The position numbers were made by a program, and so were the translations under genes. From Oscillospiraceae bacterium (GTDB lineage: Bacteria > Bacillota > Clostridia > Oscillospirales > Ruminococcaceae), in assembly GCA_022769565.1 (NCBI GenBank), contig JALEJQ010000105.1, positions 1 to 38,746 on the forward strand: a stretch of 38,746 nt of DNA, in the 5' to 3' direction. Under the pieces are notes generated by a model. The model was not told the origin of the DNA. It saw only the letters and a list, made by a program, of their open reading frames with translations, and did no database searches. This document shows, piece after piece, positions 21,059 through 28,355 of this stretch; position 1 is the first letter of the stretch, and each line of letters begins with the position of its first letter.

Positions 21059-22882
21059 ATGTGCGGAATTGTGGGATATGTCGGAAAAGAAGAGTGTACG
21101 CAGATACTTGTGGATTCCCTGCGCAGGCTGGAATACAGAGGCTACGATTCGGCAGGCATTGCCGTTTTTGAGGACGATAAAATAAAGACCGTCAAGGCAA
21201 AGGGCAAGATAAACGAGGGACTTGTCAAAAAGCTGGAGCAGACCGGAACGCTTCACGCAACCTCGGGCATAGGTCACACACGCTGGGCGACCCACGGCGA
21301 ACCCTCCGACATCAACTCTCACCCCATAGGCAACGGCAGAGTTTCCATTGTCCATAACGGTATCATCGAAAATTACCGTGAGCTTAAAGCGTTCCTTATC
21401 TCAAAGGGCTACGGCTTTGAAAGCGAAACAGACACCGAGACCGTTGCAAAGCTGCTTGACTATTACTACGACGGCGACCCTCTTGAAGCTATTGCAAGGG
21501 CAATGAACGACATCGAGGGCGCATACGCTCTTGGCATAATTTTCAGAGAGCATAAGAATAAAATATTCGCCATAAGAAAGGAAAGTCCTCTTATCGTCGG
21601 AAAGGGCGAGGGGGAGAGCTTCATTGCCTCCGACGTTACGGCTATCCTTGAATACACCCGTGATTATTACCTCCTTGAACATAACGAAATAGCCGTTCTT
21701 GACGAAAGCGGCATTAAATTCTTCGATGTAAGAGGAGAAGAGATAGAAAAAGAGATACAAACGGCTGACTGGGACGTTTCCGCCGCTCAGAAGGGCGGTT
21801 ACAAGCATTTTATGCTTAAGGAAATACACGAACAGCCTGCCGCAATAAAAAATACCGTTTCTCCGAGAGTTAAAAACGGTTTGCCCGACTTTTCCGAGTG
21901 CGGTCTTACGGAAGAACGGCTGAGAAGCTATGAAAATATCTATATCGTAGGCTGCGGCTCGGCTATGCACGCAGGTCTTGTTGGCAAGGCTCTTATTGAA
22001 AAGCTGGCGAGAATGCCCGTTGTGGTGGATATTGCTTCGGAGTTCCGCTACAGAGATCCTCTTATTACCGAAAAAGACCTTGTTGTGATAATTTCCCAGT
22101 CTGGAGAGACCGCCGATACCCTTGCCGCATTGAAATTAGCAAAGCAGGTAGGCTCGGACACCTTCGCTATCGTTAACGTTGTAGGCTCGTCAATTGCCCG
22201 TGAAGCGGATATGGTAATGTACACCAACGCAGGCCCCGAAATTTCCGTCTGCTCAACAAAGGCTTACGCCGTGCAGGTAGCGTTTATGTACCTTTTTGCC
22301 TTTGAGGTAGCCTTTGCAAGAGGAAGGATAGACGAGGAACGGTGCAGACAGCTTACAAACGAGCTGCTTAACATTCCCGACACCATTCAGAAATGTATCG
22401 ACAACGAAGCCGCTTACCAGTTCGTTGCTTCAAAGATAATGAACGCAGACAGCCTGCTTTATATCGGCAGAGGACTTGACTACTCCCTGAGTATGGAAGG
22501 CTCTCTGAAGCTGAAGGAAATTTCCTATATACACAGCGAGGCTTACGCCGCAGGTGAGCTTAAACACGGCACAATTTCCCTTGTTACGGAGGATACCCCC
22601 GTTATTGCCATCGCTACACAAAGCGCACTTTTTGAAAAGACCGCTTCAAACGTTAAGGAGGTCAAGAGCAGAGGTGCAAAGGTAGTAATGATATGCGCAG
22701 AGGAAACCGCAGTTGACGCTTCAAGCGTGGATTACAAGGTGGGTCTGCCCTCTGCAAACGAGCTGCTTATGCCCCTTGTGACGGTGGTTCCGCTGCAGAT
22801 GATAGCTTATTACACGGCTGTACTGAGAGGCTGCGATGTTGATATGCCGAGAAATCTTGCAAAGTCGGTAACGGTTGAATGA
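21059..22882 (+). CDS. glmS: Glucosamine-fructose-6-phosphate aminotransferase
   Basis: This enzyme makes glucosamine 6-phosphate from fructose 6-phosphate and glutamine, the first step toward UDP-GlcNAc and peptidoglycan. At 607 aa it is the usual length. Cys2 in MCGIVGYVG becomes the N-terminal nucleophile. RRLEYRGYDSAG and GIGHTRWATHGEPS belong to the glutaminase half; two SIS domains follow (YIVGCGSAMHAGL, ISQSGETADT, SAYAAGELKHG region). The C-terminus DMPRNLAKSVTVE is canonical. AGGAG precedes the ATG. No glmS ribozyme is recognisable upstream; a mobile-like repeat sits there instead. A glycosyltransferase starts 23 bp after its stop and ppa follows. Confidence 0.98.
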   Translation: MCGIVGYVGKEECTQILVDSLRRLEYRGYDSAGIAVFEDDKIKTVKAKGKINEGLVKKLEQTGTLHATSGIGHTRWATHGEPSDINSHPIGNGRVSIVHNGIIENYRELKAFLISKGYGFESETDTETVAKLLDYYYDGDPLEAIARAMNDIEGAYALGIIFREHKNKIFAIRKESPLIVGKGEGESFIASDVTAILEYTRDYYLLEHNEIAVLDESGIKFFDVRGEEIEKEIQTADWDVSAAQKGGYKHFMLKEIHEQPAAIKNTVSPRVKNGLPDFSECGLTEERLRSYENIYIVGCGSAMHAGLVGKALIEKLARMPVVVDIASEFRYRDPLITEKDLVVIISQSGETADTLAALKLAKQVGSDTFAIVNVVGSSIAREADMVMYTNAGPEISVCSTKAYAVQVAFMYLFAFEVAFARGRIDEERCRQLTNELLNIPDTIQKCIDNEAAYQFVASKIMNADSLLYIGRGLDYSLSMEGSLKLKEISYIHSEAYAAGELKHGTISLVTEDTPVIAIATQSALFEKTASNVKEVKSRGAKVVMICAEETAVDASSVDYKVGLPSANELLMPLVTVVPLQMIAYYTAVLRGCDVDMPRNLAKSVTVE

Positions 22883-22905
22883 TCCGACAAAAAAGGACTG
22901 TTTAA

Positions 22906-23868
22906 ATGGATAAAAAACTGATTTCCGTAGTTGTTCCCTGTTATAACGAGGAAGAGGTGCTTCCTCTTTTTTACGATGAAATAGTAAGGGTCAGCGGCGG
23001 TATGACAAGCGAACACCCGGAGCTTGAGTTTGAATTTCTTTTTGTCAACGACGGCTCAAAGGACGGAACGCTGAAAACTCTGCGGCAGCTTTCGGAGCGT
23101 GACGAAAGAGTGCGCTACGTTTCCTTTTCACGGAATTTCGGCAAGGAGGCGGCGCTTTTTGCGGGACTTGAAAACGCAGAGGGGGACTACGTTGTGACCC
23201 TTGACGCAGACCTGCAGCATCCGCCGAGGCTTATTCCGCAGATGTACGATTACGTCAGCTCGGGGGAGTACGACTGCGCCGCAACAAGGCGTATATCACG
23301 AAAGGGCGAGCCTGCGCTGCTTTCCTTTTTCTCCCGTATGTTCTATAAGATAATAAACAAAATTTCCCAGACCCAAATAATCGACGGCGCACAGGATTTC
23401 CGCTTTATGACCCGTCAGATGGTGGACGCTATCCTTGCAATGCCGGAGTGCAACCGCTTTTCAAAGGGAATTTTCAGCTGGGTAGGCTTTGAAACAAAGT
23501 ATATCGAGGTGGAAAATACCGAACGTGCCGCAGGAAAGACCACCTGGTCCTTCTGGAAGCTGTTTAAGTATTCCCTTGAGGGAATAATGGCGTTTTCAAC
23601 GGCTCCGATGGCACTTTCGCTGCTGTTTGGCATACTGCTGCTTGCAGCTGCGTTGGTGCTGCTTATCGTAACTGTCGTAAAGGCGTGTACGGATACCGTG
23701 GGAACGCTGCTTGCGGTCTCGCTGCTGATAACCCTTGTGGGCGGCTTGCAGCTGTTCTGCGGCGGCATTACGGGAATGTACCTTTCAAAAATTTACCTTG
23801 AAATAAAGAACAGACCCAAGTACCTTGTAAGGGAAACGGAAAAAACATATAAAAACAAGGGGGACTAA
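22906..23868 (+). CDS. DPM1-like family 2 glycosyltransferase, membrane-anchored
   Basis: Residues 1-225 form a GT2 catalytic domain: VVVPCYNEEEVLP at the start, LFVNDGSKDGT, VTLDADLQHPP with the metal-binding DAD, and DGAQDFRFMTRQMVD. The C-terminal third has two strongly hydrophobic segments (about 233-262 and 266-292) and ends in a basic tail. This matches GtrB/YkcC-type enzymes that put a hexose on polyprenyl phosphate for later use in wall or surface glycans. AAGGA precedes the ATG. Its place after glmS suggests a role in envelope glycosylation; the sugar cannot be read from sequence. Confidence 0.87.
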   Translation: MDKKLISVVVPCYNEEEVLPLFYDEIVRVSGGMTSEHPELEFEFLFVNDGSKDGTLKTLRQLSERDERVRYVSFSRNFGKEAALFAGLENAEGDYVVTLDADLQHPPRLIPQMYDYVSSGEYDCAATRRISRKGEPALLSFFSRMFYKIINKISQTQIIDGAQDFRFMTRQMVDAILAMPECNRFSKGIFSWVGFETKYIEVENTERAAGKTTWSFWKLFKYSLEGIMAFSTAPMALSLLFGILLLAAALVLLIVTVVKACTDTVGTLLAVSLLITLVGGLQLFCGGITGMYLSKIYLEIKNRPKYLVRETEKTYKNKGD

Positions 23869-23871
23869 AAA

Positions 23872-24417
23872 ATGAATATCTGGCATGATATTTCACCTAA
23901 CCGCATTACAAAGGACAACTTTTTCGCTGTTATCGAGATAGAAAAGGGCAGCAAAATGAAGTATGAGCTTGACAAGAAAACGGGCTTTCTTATGCTTGAC
24001 CGTGTGCTTTACACCTCTACACACTACCCTGCAAACTACGGCTTTATCCCGAGAACACACGCCGAGGACGGCGACCCGCTGGACGTACTGGTGCTTTGCT
24101 CCGAATCGATCGAACCGCTGGCACTGGTGAAGTGCTATCCTATCGGCGTTATATCAATGCTTGACAACGGCGCAAGGGACGATAAAATAATCGCTATTCC
24201 CTTTAACGACCCCACATACAATTCCTACAAGGACGTTGCCGAGCTGCCGAAGCACGTTTTTGAGGAAATGTCCCACTTCTTTACGGTGTATAAGTCACTT
24301 GAAGGCAAGGAAACTGTAATCGACGAGGTAAAGGGCAGGGAAGAAGCCATTGCTATCGTTGAGCGCTGCATAGACAGATACATAGAGAATTTCTGTAAGG
24401 GAAAAATTACGGAATAA
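23872..24417 (+). CDS. ppa: Soluble inorganic pyrophosphatase, family I
   Basis: It hydrolyses pyrophosphate to phosphate and drives PPi-releasing reactions such as UDP-GlcNAc synthesis. The protein is 181 aa. Family I signatures are present: MKYELDKKTG, YPANYGFIPRT and the metal-binding signature DGDPLDVLVL. AGGGGGA, lying in the end of the preceding gene, is the ribosome binding site, and the start is three bases after that stop, so the genes are coupled. The TAA stop is also the left flanking trinucleotide of a terminal-inverted-repeat element. Confidence 0.95.
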   Translation: MNIWHDISPNRITKDNFFAVIEIEKGSKMKYELDKKTGFLMLDRVLYTSTHYPANYGFIPRTHAEDGDPLDVLVLCSESIEPLALVKCYPIGVISMLDNGARDDKIIAIPFNDPTYNSYKDVAELPKHVFEEMSHFFTVYKSLEGKETVIDEVKGREEAIAIVERCIDRYIENFCKGKITE

Positions 24418-24578
24418 TACTAATAACCATTTAACCTATGGATAAATACGGTGTCTATAATACGCCCACTCTGCGTCAAACTCCTTTGACAGGCGCCAGC
24501 CTGCCTGCAGTCGTTTTCCTTGATTGGTCGTATTCTATCCGCCGTCTTTATCCATAGAACAAATGGTTATTAGTATAA
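24415..24578 (+). repeat. Terminal-inverted-repeat element, copy 3 (complete)
   Basis: Element 24418-24575 (158 bp), almost identical to copy 2, with TAA at 24415-24417 and 24576-24578. The left TAA is the stop codon of ppa. Interior changes include GGCGCCAGCC in place of GGCGGCAGCC. Confidence 0.88.
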
Positions 24579-24589
24579 AGAGCTGACCG

Positions 24590-24659
24590 ACAGCGAAGCG
24601 ATAATAGGATTCCAAAGGGTTTCGTCCTTTTGAGATACCATTATTGCTTCGCTGTTTTT
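24590..24659 (+). terminator. Intrinsic terminator after the glmS-ppa unit
   Basis: ACAGCGAAGCGATAAT (24590-24605) pairs with ATTATTGCTTCGCTGT (24640-24655) with one G.U, followed by a T-run. The large loop holds a smaller AAAGG/CCTTT stem. The loop-side sequence GGATTCCAAAGGG also occurs at the ends of the composite palindrome at 33467-34213. Confidence 0.75.
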
Positions 24660-24678
24660 CTGCAGCATCCTTTTTGTG

Positions 24679-24722
24679 ATAATTTAAGGAAATAATCGGG
24701 ATAATTTAAGGAAATAATCGGG
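24679..24722 (+). repeat. Perfect 22-bp tandem duplication before the GTPase promoter
   Basis: Two identical copies (24679-24700 and 24701-24722) abut and end eight bases before the -35. Each contains, including one preceding base, GATAATTT-AAGG-AAATAATC, an imperfect palindrome, so the block may be a double operator. Confidence 0.7.
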
Positions 24723-24729
24723 AAAGCAC

Positions 24730-24758
24730 TTGTAAAATAAATACGGTTGTGGTAAAAT
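24730..24758 (+). promoter_or_regulatory. Promoter of the CobW-type GTPase
   Basis: TTGTAA (24730-24735) and TAAAAT (24753-24758) with a 17-bp spacer. The predicted transcription start near 24765 rules out an upstream ATG at 24767 as the initiation codon. The interval from 24418 to the gene at 24806 is fully accounted for by copy 3, the terminator, the tandem repeat and this promoter. Confidence 0.7.
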
Positions 24759-24805
24759 AAAAAGGTATGAAAGTTTTACCGCTTATTGATGAAAGGAAGA
24801 TATAT

Positions 24806-26131
24806 ATGGCAAAGAAACCCTTAGTGCCCATAACCCTGCTCACGGGCTACCTTGGCGCAGGAAAAACTACCCTTATCAACCACGTTCTTAACAACCAGGA
24901 AGGATATAAAGTCGCTGTTATCGTTAACGACATCGGCGAAGTAAACATCGACGCTGAGCTTATCCAGAAGGGCGGCACCGTTACTCAGAAGGACGATAAC
25001 CTTGTTCCCCTTTCAAACGGCTGTATCTGCTGCACCCTTAAAGTTGACCTTATGAATCAGATAACCGACCTTATCAAAACTGGCAGATTTGATTATATCC
25101 TTATCGAAGCCAGCGGTATCTGCGAGCCGCTGCCAATTGCGCAGTCCATTTCCGTCCTTGAAGGCAAGGTCGACAGACGTTACCCTGCAATATGCCGTCT
25201 TGACAACATCGTAACGGTGGTTGACGCACTCCGAATGGCGTCCGAATTCGGCTGCGGTGACGATCTGCTCAAGGAGGACGTTGGCGAGGAGGACATTGAA
25301 AACCTCCTTATCCAGCAGATAGAGTTCTGTACCACAATTATCCTTAACAAGGTGGACAAAGTCACTCCCGACCAGCTTGGCAGAGTAAAGGCTATGATAA
25401 AGGTCCTCCAGCCCAAGGCACGGATCATTGAAGCAAGCTACGGCAAGGTTGAAGTCTCCGATATTCTTAACACCAACTGCTACGATTTTGAAGAAGCTGT
25501 TACCTCCGCAGGCTGGGCAAAGGCTTACGAAGAGGGCGTTGACGAGGACGAAGAGGAACACGAGCATCATCACCACGACCACGATGATGATGATGAGCAC
25601 GAGCATGAACATCACCACCACGACCATGATGATGACGAGCACGAGCATCATCACCACGATCACGACCACGATGAACACGAGCATCACGAACATAAATATG
25701 ACGAATTCGGCAACTGCAGCTGCGGACATCACCACGATCATGATCACGCAGAGGGCGAAGCCGAGGAATACGGCATAGGTACCTTCGTTTACCGCCGCCG
25801 CCGTCCCTTTGACCAGGACAAGTTCGGCGAATTCGTGGACAAGTGGCCTAAATCCGTTATCCGCTGCAAGGGTATGCTCTGGTTCTCTGATGACAGAGAT
25901 ACGGCGTATGTATTTGAGCAGGCAGGCGTACAGATAAACGCTACCGATTCCGGCAAGTGGTTCGCTTCCGCTCCCGAAAAGGAAAGAAAACGTCTGCTGA
26001 AGCAGTATCCCGAAATTGAAAAGGATTGGGACGAAATTTACGGCGACCGTGAGGTAAAGCTTGTTTTCATCGGTCAGAAAATGGACAAGGCTGCTATCAC
26101 AGAAGCTCTTGACAACTGCCTCGGCAAGTAA
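24806..26131 (+). CDS. CobW/COG0523 GTPase with His-rich metal-binding region
   Basis: This is a G3E GTPase of the metallochaperone type, 441 aa from ATG 24806 (AAAGGAAG upstream). Walker A is GYLGAGKTT (residues 14-22), the metal-binding NGCICCTLK motif follows near residue 72, and the guanine-specificity motif is NKVD. Residues about 250-318 are an extraordinary run of His, Asp and Glu with a CSCGHHHDHDH segment, a likely zinc or nickel store. The CobW C-terminal domain follows (GTFVYRRRRPFD..KF, KGMLWFSD). Family members deliver zinc, cobalt or nickel using GTP. Which metal is not decidable. The gene stands alone behind its own promoter and a duplicated operator-like sequence. Confidence 0.9.
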   Translation: MAKKPLVPITLLTGYLGAGKTTLINHVLNNQEGYKVAVIVNDIGEVNIDAELIQKGGTVTQKDDNLVPLSNGCICCTLKVDLMNQITDLIKTGRFDYILIEASGICEPLPIAQSISVLEGKVDRRYPAICRLDNIVTVVDALRMASEFGCGDDLLKEDVGEEDIENLLIQQIEFCTTIILNKVDKVTPDQLGRVKAMIKVLQPKARIIEASYGKVEVSDILNTNCYDFEEAVTSAGWAKAYEEGVDEDEEEHEHHHHDHDDDDEHEHEHHHHDHDDDEHEHHHHDHDHDEHEHHEHKYDEFGNCSCGHHHDHDHAEGEAEEYGIGTFVYRRRRPFDQDKFGEFVDKWPKSVIRCKGMLWFSDDRDTAYVFEQAGVQINATDSGKWFASAPEKERKRLLKQYPEIEKDWDEIYGDREVKLVFIGQKMDKAAITEALDNCLGK

Positions 26132-26144
26132 ACACAGAATAAAC

Positions 26145-26186
26145 AAGGCTGTTACAGCGATCTTCACGGGTCGTTGTAACAGCCTT
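26145..26186 (+). terminator. Terminator-like stem-loop after the GTPase
   Basis: AAGGCTGTTACA (26145-26156) pairs perfectly with TGTAACAGCCTT (26175-26186); the tail is T-poor (TTGATAT), so strength is uncertain. Confidence 0.6.
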
Positions 26187-26191
26187 TGATA

Positions 26192-26356
26192 TAATACTAA
26201 TCTTTAACCAACCTATAGACAAATCCGACAGCTATAACCCAGCCACTCGGCGTCAAGTTCCCTTGCAAGGCACCAAGCCTTGCTGCGGTCGCTTTTCTTG
26301 ATTGGCTGTGTTCTATCTGCCGTCTTTGTCTATAGAACGGTCAAAGATTAGTATTA
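26192..26356 (+). repeat. Terminal-inverted-repeat element, copy 4 (diverged, arms co-varied)
   Basis: Element 26195-26353 (159 bp). The outer arms are TACTAATCTTT/AAAGATTAGTA and CTATAGACAAA/TTTGTCTATAG. Both differ from copies 1-3 (TACTAATAACC/GGTTATTAGTA and CTATGGATAAA/TTTATCCATAG), but each change is matched on the other arm. The central hairpin changes from CAGGC/GCCTG to CAAGGC/GCCTTG. It sits between convergent genes and touches the stop codon of the minus-strand gene. Confidence 0.85.
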
Positions 26357-26839
26357 TCAGCTTTTCTTTAAAAACATTCTTGCCGCCGAGAACATAAGCA
26401 GCACAATACCTGCAAAGGTCAGAGCGAACATTGCCATGCACAAGGGCAAGGGATCCGAAACATCGCTGCAGATAAGTTCTCCCAGCATTGCTGCTGCCGT
26501 GCCTGCCGCTATAATAAACATAGGCGTTCTTTTATTTTTGCACAATATCAGCATAAGTATGCCTATCATCAGCGGAAGCGAGTAGACCGACGGTCTGAAC
26601 TTCAGACTTCCGAGCCGCAGCACCGCAAAGCCTACAGCGATTTGAAAATGTGAGGATATCCATATCAGACCTATGGAAAGGCAGATTATCCCGGCAACTA
26701 TCAGAAGCATATCACGGAAGGAAGTATCCTTTTTCTGCTTTACTTCATATCCGAAGGTCTCGGCGTGGTCACGCTGCATTTCTTTTATATCCGATTCCAG
26801 CTGACGTATTTTCTTTTTCTTGTCGTTTTTACTTTCCAT
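26357..26839 (-). CDS. Small four-helix membrane protein, function unknown
   Basis: An upstream in-frame ATG exists at 26896, but a promoter overlaps it, so the ATG at 26839 (MESKNDKKKK, 160 aa) is preferred; its ribosome binding site is weak (GGGGTTGG). The first 45 residues are charged and likely form a short coiled coil (IRQLESDIKEMQRDHAE). Four hydrophobic helices follow (MLLIVAGIICLSIGLIWI; SLPLMIGILMLILC; MFIIAAGTAAAMLGELI; MAMFALTFAGIVLLMF), ending in a basic LKKS tail. No family is recognised. Confidence 0.7.
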   Translation of the reverse strand: MESKNDKKKKIRQLESDIKEMQRDHAETFGYEVKQKKDTSFRDMLLIVAGIICLSIGLIWISSHFQIAVGFAVLRLGSLKFRPSVYSLPLMIGILMLILCKNKRTPMFIIAAGTAAAMLGELICSDVSDPLPLCMAMFALTFAGIVLLMFSAARMFLKKS

Positions 26840-26867
26840 ATTACCAACCCCATTCAAAGATACTACT

Positions 26868-26896
26868 ATTTTAGCACACCTTTCAATGAATTGCAA
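26868..26896 (-). promoter_or_regulatory. Promoter of the small membrane protein gene
   Basis: On the minus strand TTGCAA (26891-26896) and TAAAAT (26868-26873) are 17 bp apart, 29 bp before the chosen ATG. Confidence 0.65.
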
Positions 26897-26935
26897 GAAA
26901 AAAATGTCATTTGCTGCGAACAGGAAAAATTTTGC

Positions 26936-27784
26936 TTAAAAAGGTCTTTCGTCGGGATTTGCGTGAATGCCGCATTCTCCTGTCATTTCGTTAAGCGCCT
27001 TCACATCGGATGGTTCAAGCTCAAAATCAAAAATTTTAAGGTTCTCCGCTATATGTTCGGGAGAAACAGCCTTTGCAACGGGCAGAAAACCGCTTTGCAG
27101 GCTCCATCTCAGGCAAATCTGTGAAACGCTCCTGCCGTATTTTGCGGCGAGCTCAGCCAGCATTGTCGATTCAAAGGCTTTTCCGCTGCCGAGAGGGCTG
27201 TAGGCTTCAACGAGGATGCCCTTGTTCTTGCAGTAGGAAAGAACATCATCGTCAACGTCGCCGGGGCAGAGCCTTATCTGGTTCACGGCAGGCATTATTT
27301 CCGCAGTTTCGTACAGTGCGTCAAGGTGCCTTGCGCAGAAGTTGCTTACGCCCACTGCACGAACCTTTCCGTCCTTGTAAAGCTGCTCAAAAGCCCTCCA
27401 GACATCGGCGTTGCGCTCCTTCCAGCAGCTTCGGAATTTAAGCGGATTTGGCCAGTGGATAAGGTAAAGGTCGATATAATCGGTGTCCAGCTTTCTGAGG
27501 GAATCCTCACAGGCGGCGATAGTTTCATCGTAAGTTCTGACGTTATTCCAGAGCTTTGTGGTAAGGAACAGATCGCTGCGCTTTATTCCGCTGCGCTTTA
27601 TGCCTGCGCCCACCGCTTCTTCGTTTTCGTAGGCAGCTGCGGTGTCGATATGGACATATCCTGCACGGATAGCCTCTGCCACGGCTGTCTCGGCGGAATT
27701 TCCGTCGATTTTCCATGTTCCGAAGCCTACGCAGGGTATCGCTGTACCGTTTATCAAGGTATAAGTTTCGCTTGCACAGTTCAT
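26936..27784 (-). CDS. Aldo/keto reductase
   Basis: An NAD(P)H-dependent reductase of the AKR superfamily, 282 aa from the ATG at 27784 (GAAGAGG upstream; an ATG two codons earlier is too close). The TIM-barrel signatures are present: GFGTWKIDG, VHIDTAAAYENEEAVG (catalytic Asp and Tyr), LTTKLWN (catalytic Lys), LYLIHWPNP (His) and AVGVSNF. The C-terminal cofactor loop and HANPDERPF tail are complete. It resembles bacterial AKR5-type enzymes acting on keto sugars or methylglyoxal. It is a single gene that converges with nothing near, and its substrate is unknown. Confidence 0.92.
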   Translation of the reverse strand: MNCASETYTLINGTAIPCVGFGTWKIDGNSAETAVAEAIRAGYVHIDTAAAYENEEAVGAGIKRSGIKRSDLFLTTKLWNNVRTYDETIAACEDSLRKLDTDYIDLYLIHWPNPLKFRSCWKERNADVWRAFEQLYKDGKVRAVGVSNFCARHLDALYETAEIMPAVNQIRLCPGDVDDDVLSYCKNKGILVEAYSPLGSGKAFESTMLAELAAKYGRSVSQICLRWSLQSGFLPVAKAVSPEHIAENLKIFDFELEPSDVKALNEMTGECGIHANPDERPF

Positions 27785-27912
27785 AAACATACCTCTTCAT
27801 AATAGTTTTGTTTATTATATCACATAAAAATAAGCTTGGCAATGAATTTTTTGTGTTTTTTTATAAAACTTGTATAAAATTCGGTTTAATTCAATTTTTT
27901 TTGAATTTTTAC

Positions 27913-27941
27913 TTGACAAGCATATCTTGTTGTGATATAAT
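27913..27941 (+). promoter_or_regulatory. Consensus promoter of tRNA-Ser
   Basis: TTGACA (27913-27918), 17-bp spacer and TATAAT (27936-27941), a perfect match. The tRNA begins 14 bp after the -10. Confidence 0.9.
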
Positions 27942-27955
27942 AATTAAGTCGGTAC

Positions 27956-28048
27956 GGAGAAGTCGCCTAGCCCGGTTTATGGCGCACGACTGGAACTCGT
28001 GTATGTGTTAATAGCACATCGAGGGTTCGAATCCCTCCTTCTCCGCCA
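27956..28048 (+). tRNA. tRNA-Ser (GGA anticodon)
   Basis: The acceptor stem GGAGAAG/CTTCTCC closes the molecule, with encoded CCA at 28046-28048. The anticodon stem CACGA/TCGTG holds the loop CTGGAAC with anticodon GGA at 27992-27994, reading UCC and UCU serine codons. The long variable arm (about 28002-28020) is typical of serine tRNA. T-arm GAGGGTTCGAATCCCTC is intact. Confidence 0.98.
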
Positions 28049-28050
28049 CA

Positions 28051-28085
28051 AAAACCTCGTAAACATTGGTTTGCGAGGTTTTTTA
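28051..28085 (+). terminator. Intrinsic terminator of tRNA-Ser
   Basis: AACCTCGTAAAC and GTTTGCGAGGTT form a 12-bp stem with one G.U and are followed by TTTTTTATTTT. Confidence 0.9.
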
Positions 28086-28098
28086 TTTTGATATACAT

Positions 28099-28289
28099 TA
28101 ATACTAATAACCATTTAACCTATGGATAAAATACGGAGGCTATAATACTAATCCTCATTTGTTCGGTGGATAAAGTTGGTAGATAGAATACGTCCAGTCA
28201 AGGGAGCTTGACGCAGAATGGGCGTATTATAGACGTCGGATTTGTCCATAGGTTAATTGGTTATTAGTATTAATTGGTTATTAGTATAA
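28099..28289. repeat. Nested terminal-inverted-repeat elements (copy 5)
   Basis: A left arm (28102-28142) with TACTAATAACC is interrupted by a second, inverted 124-bp element (28146-28269) missing the central hairpin region. The right end is a perfect 17-bp tandem duplication (28253-28269 and 28270-28286) carrying the GGTTATTAGTA terminus. TAA flanks both outer ends. This looks like one element inserted into another, followed by loss of the outer interior. It lies between the tRNA terminator and the terminator of the solute-binding gene. Confidence 0.82.
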
Positions 28290-28295
28290 AGCATA

Positions 28296-28335
28296 ATAAA
28301 AAGGGGCTGTTGCAGCATATTCTGCAGCAGCCCCT
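28296..28335 (-). terminator. Terminator of the solute-binding lipoprotein gene
   Basis: On the minus strand AGGGGCTGCTGCAG pairs with CTGCAACAGCCCCT and is followed by a U-run (28296-28302 as A's on the plus strand). Confidence 0.88.
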
Positions 28336-28355
28336 CGGCTTTTATAAATTTAAGC

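Noticed and set aside
25013-26167. 384-codon minus-strand frame rich in Val and Met
   Set aside because: It is the reverse of the His/Asp repeat region of the GTPase gene; the hydrophobic run is an artefact of that codon use.
27956-28289. tRNA-Ser as an integration site of a genomic island
   Set aside because: No direct repeat of the tRNA 3' end and no integrase are found; only the small repeat element follows.
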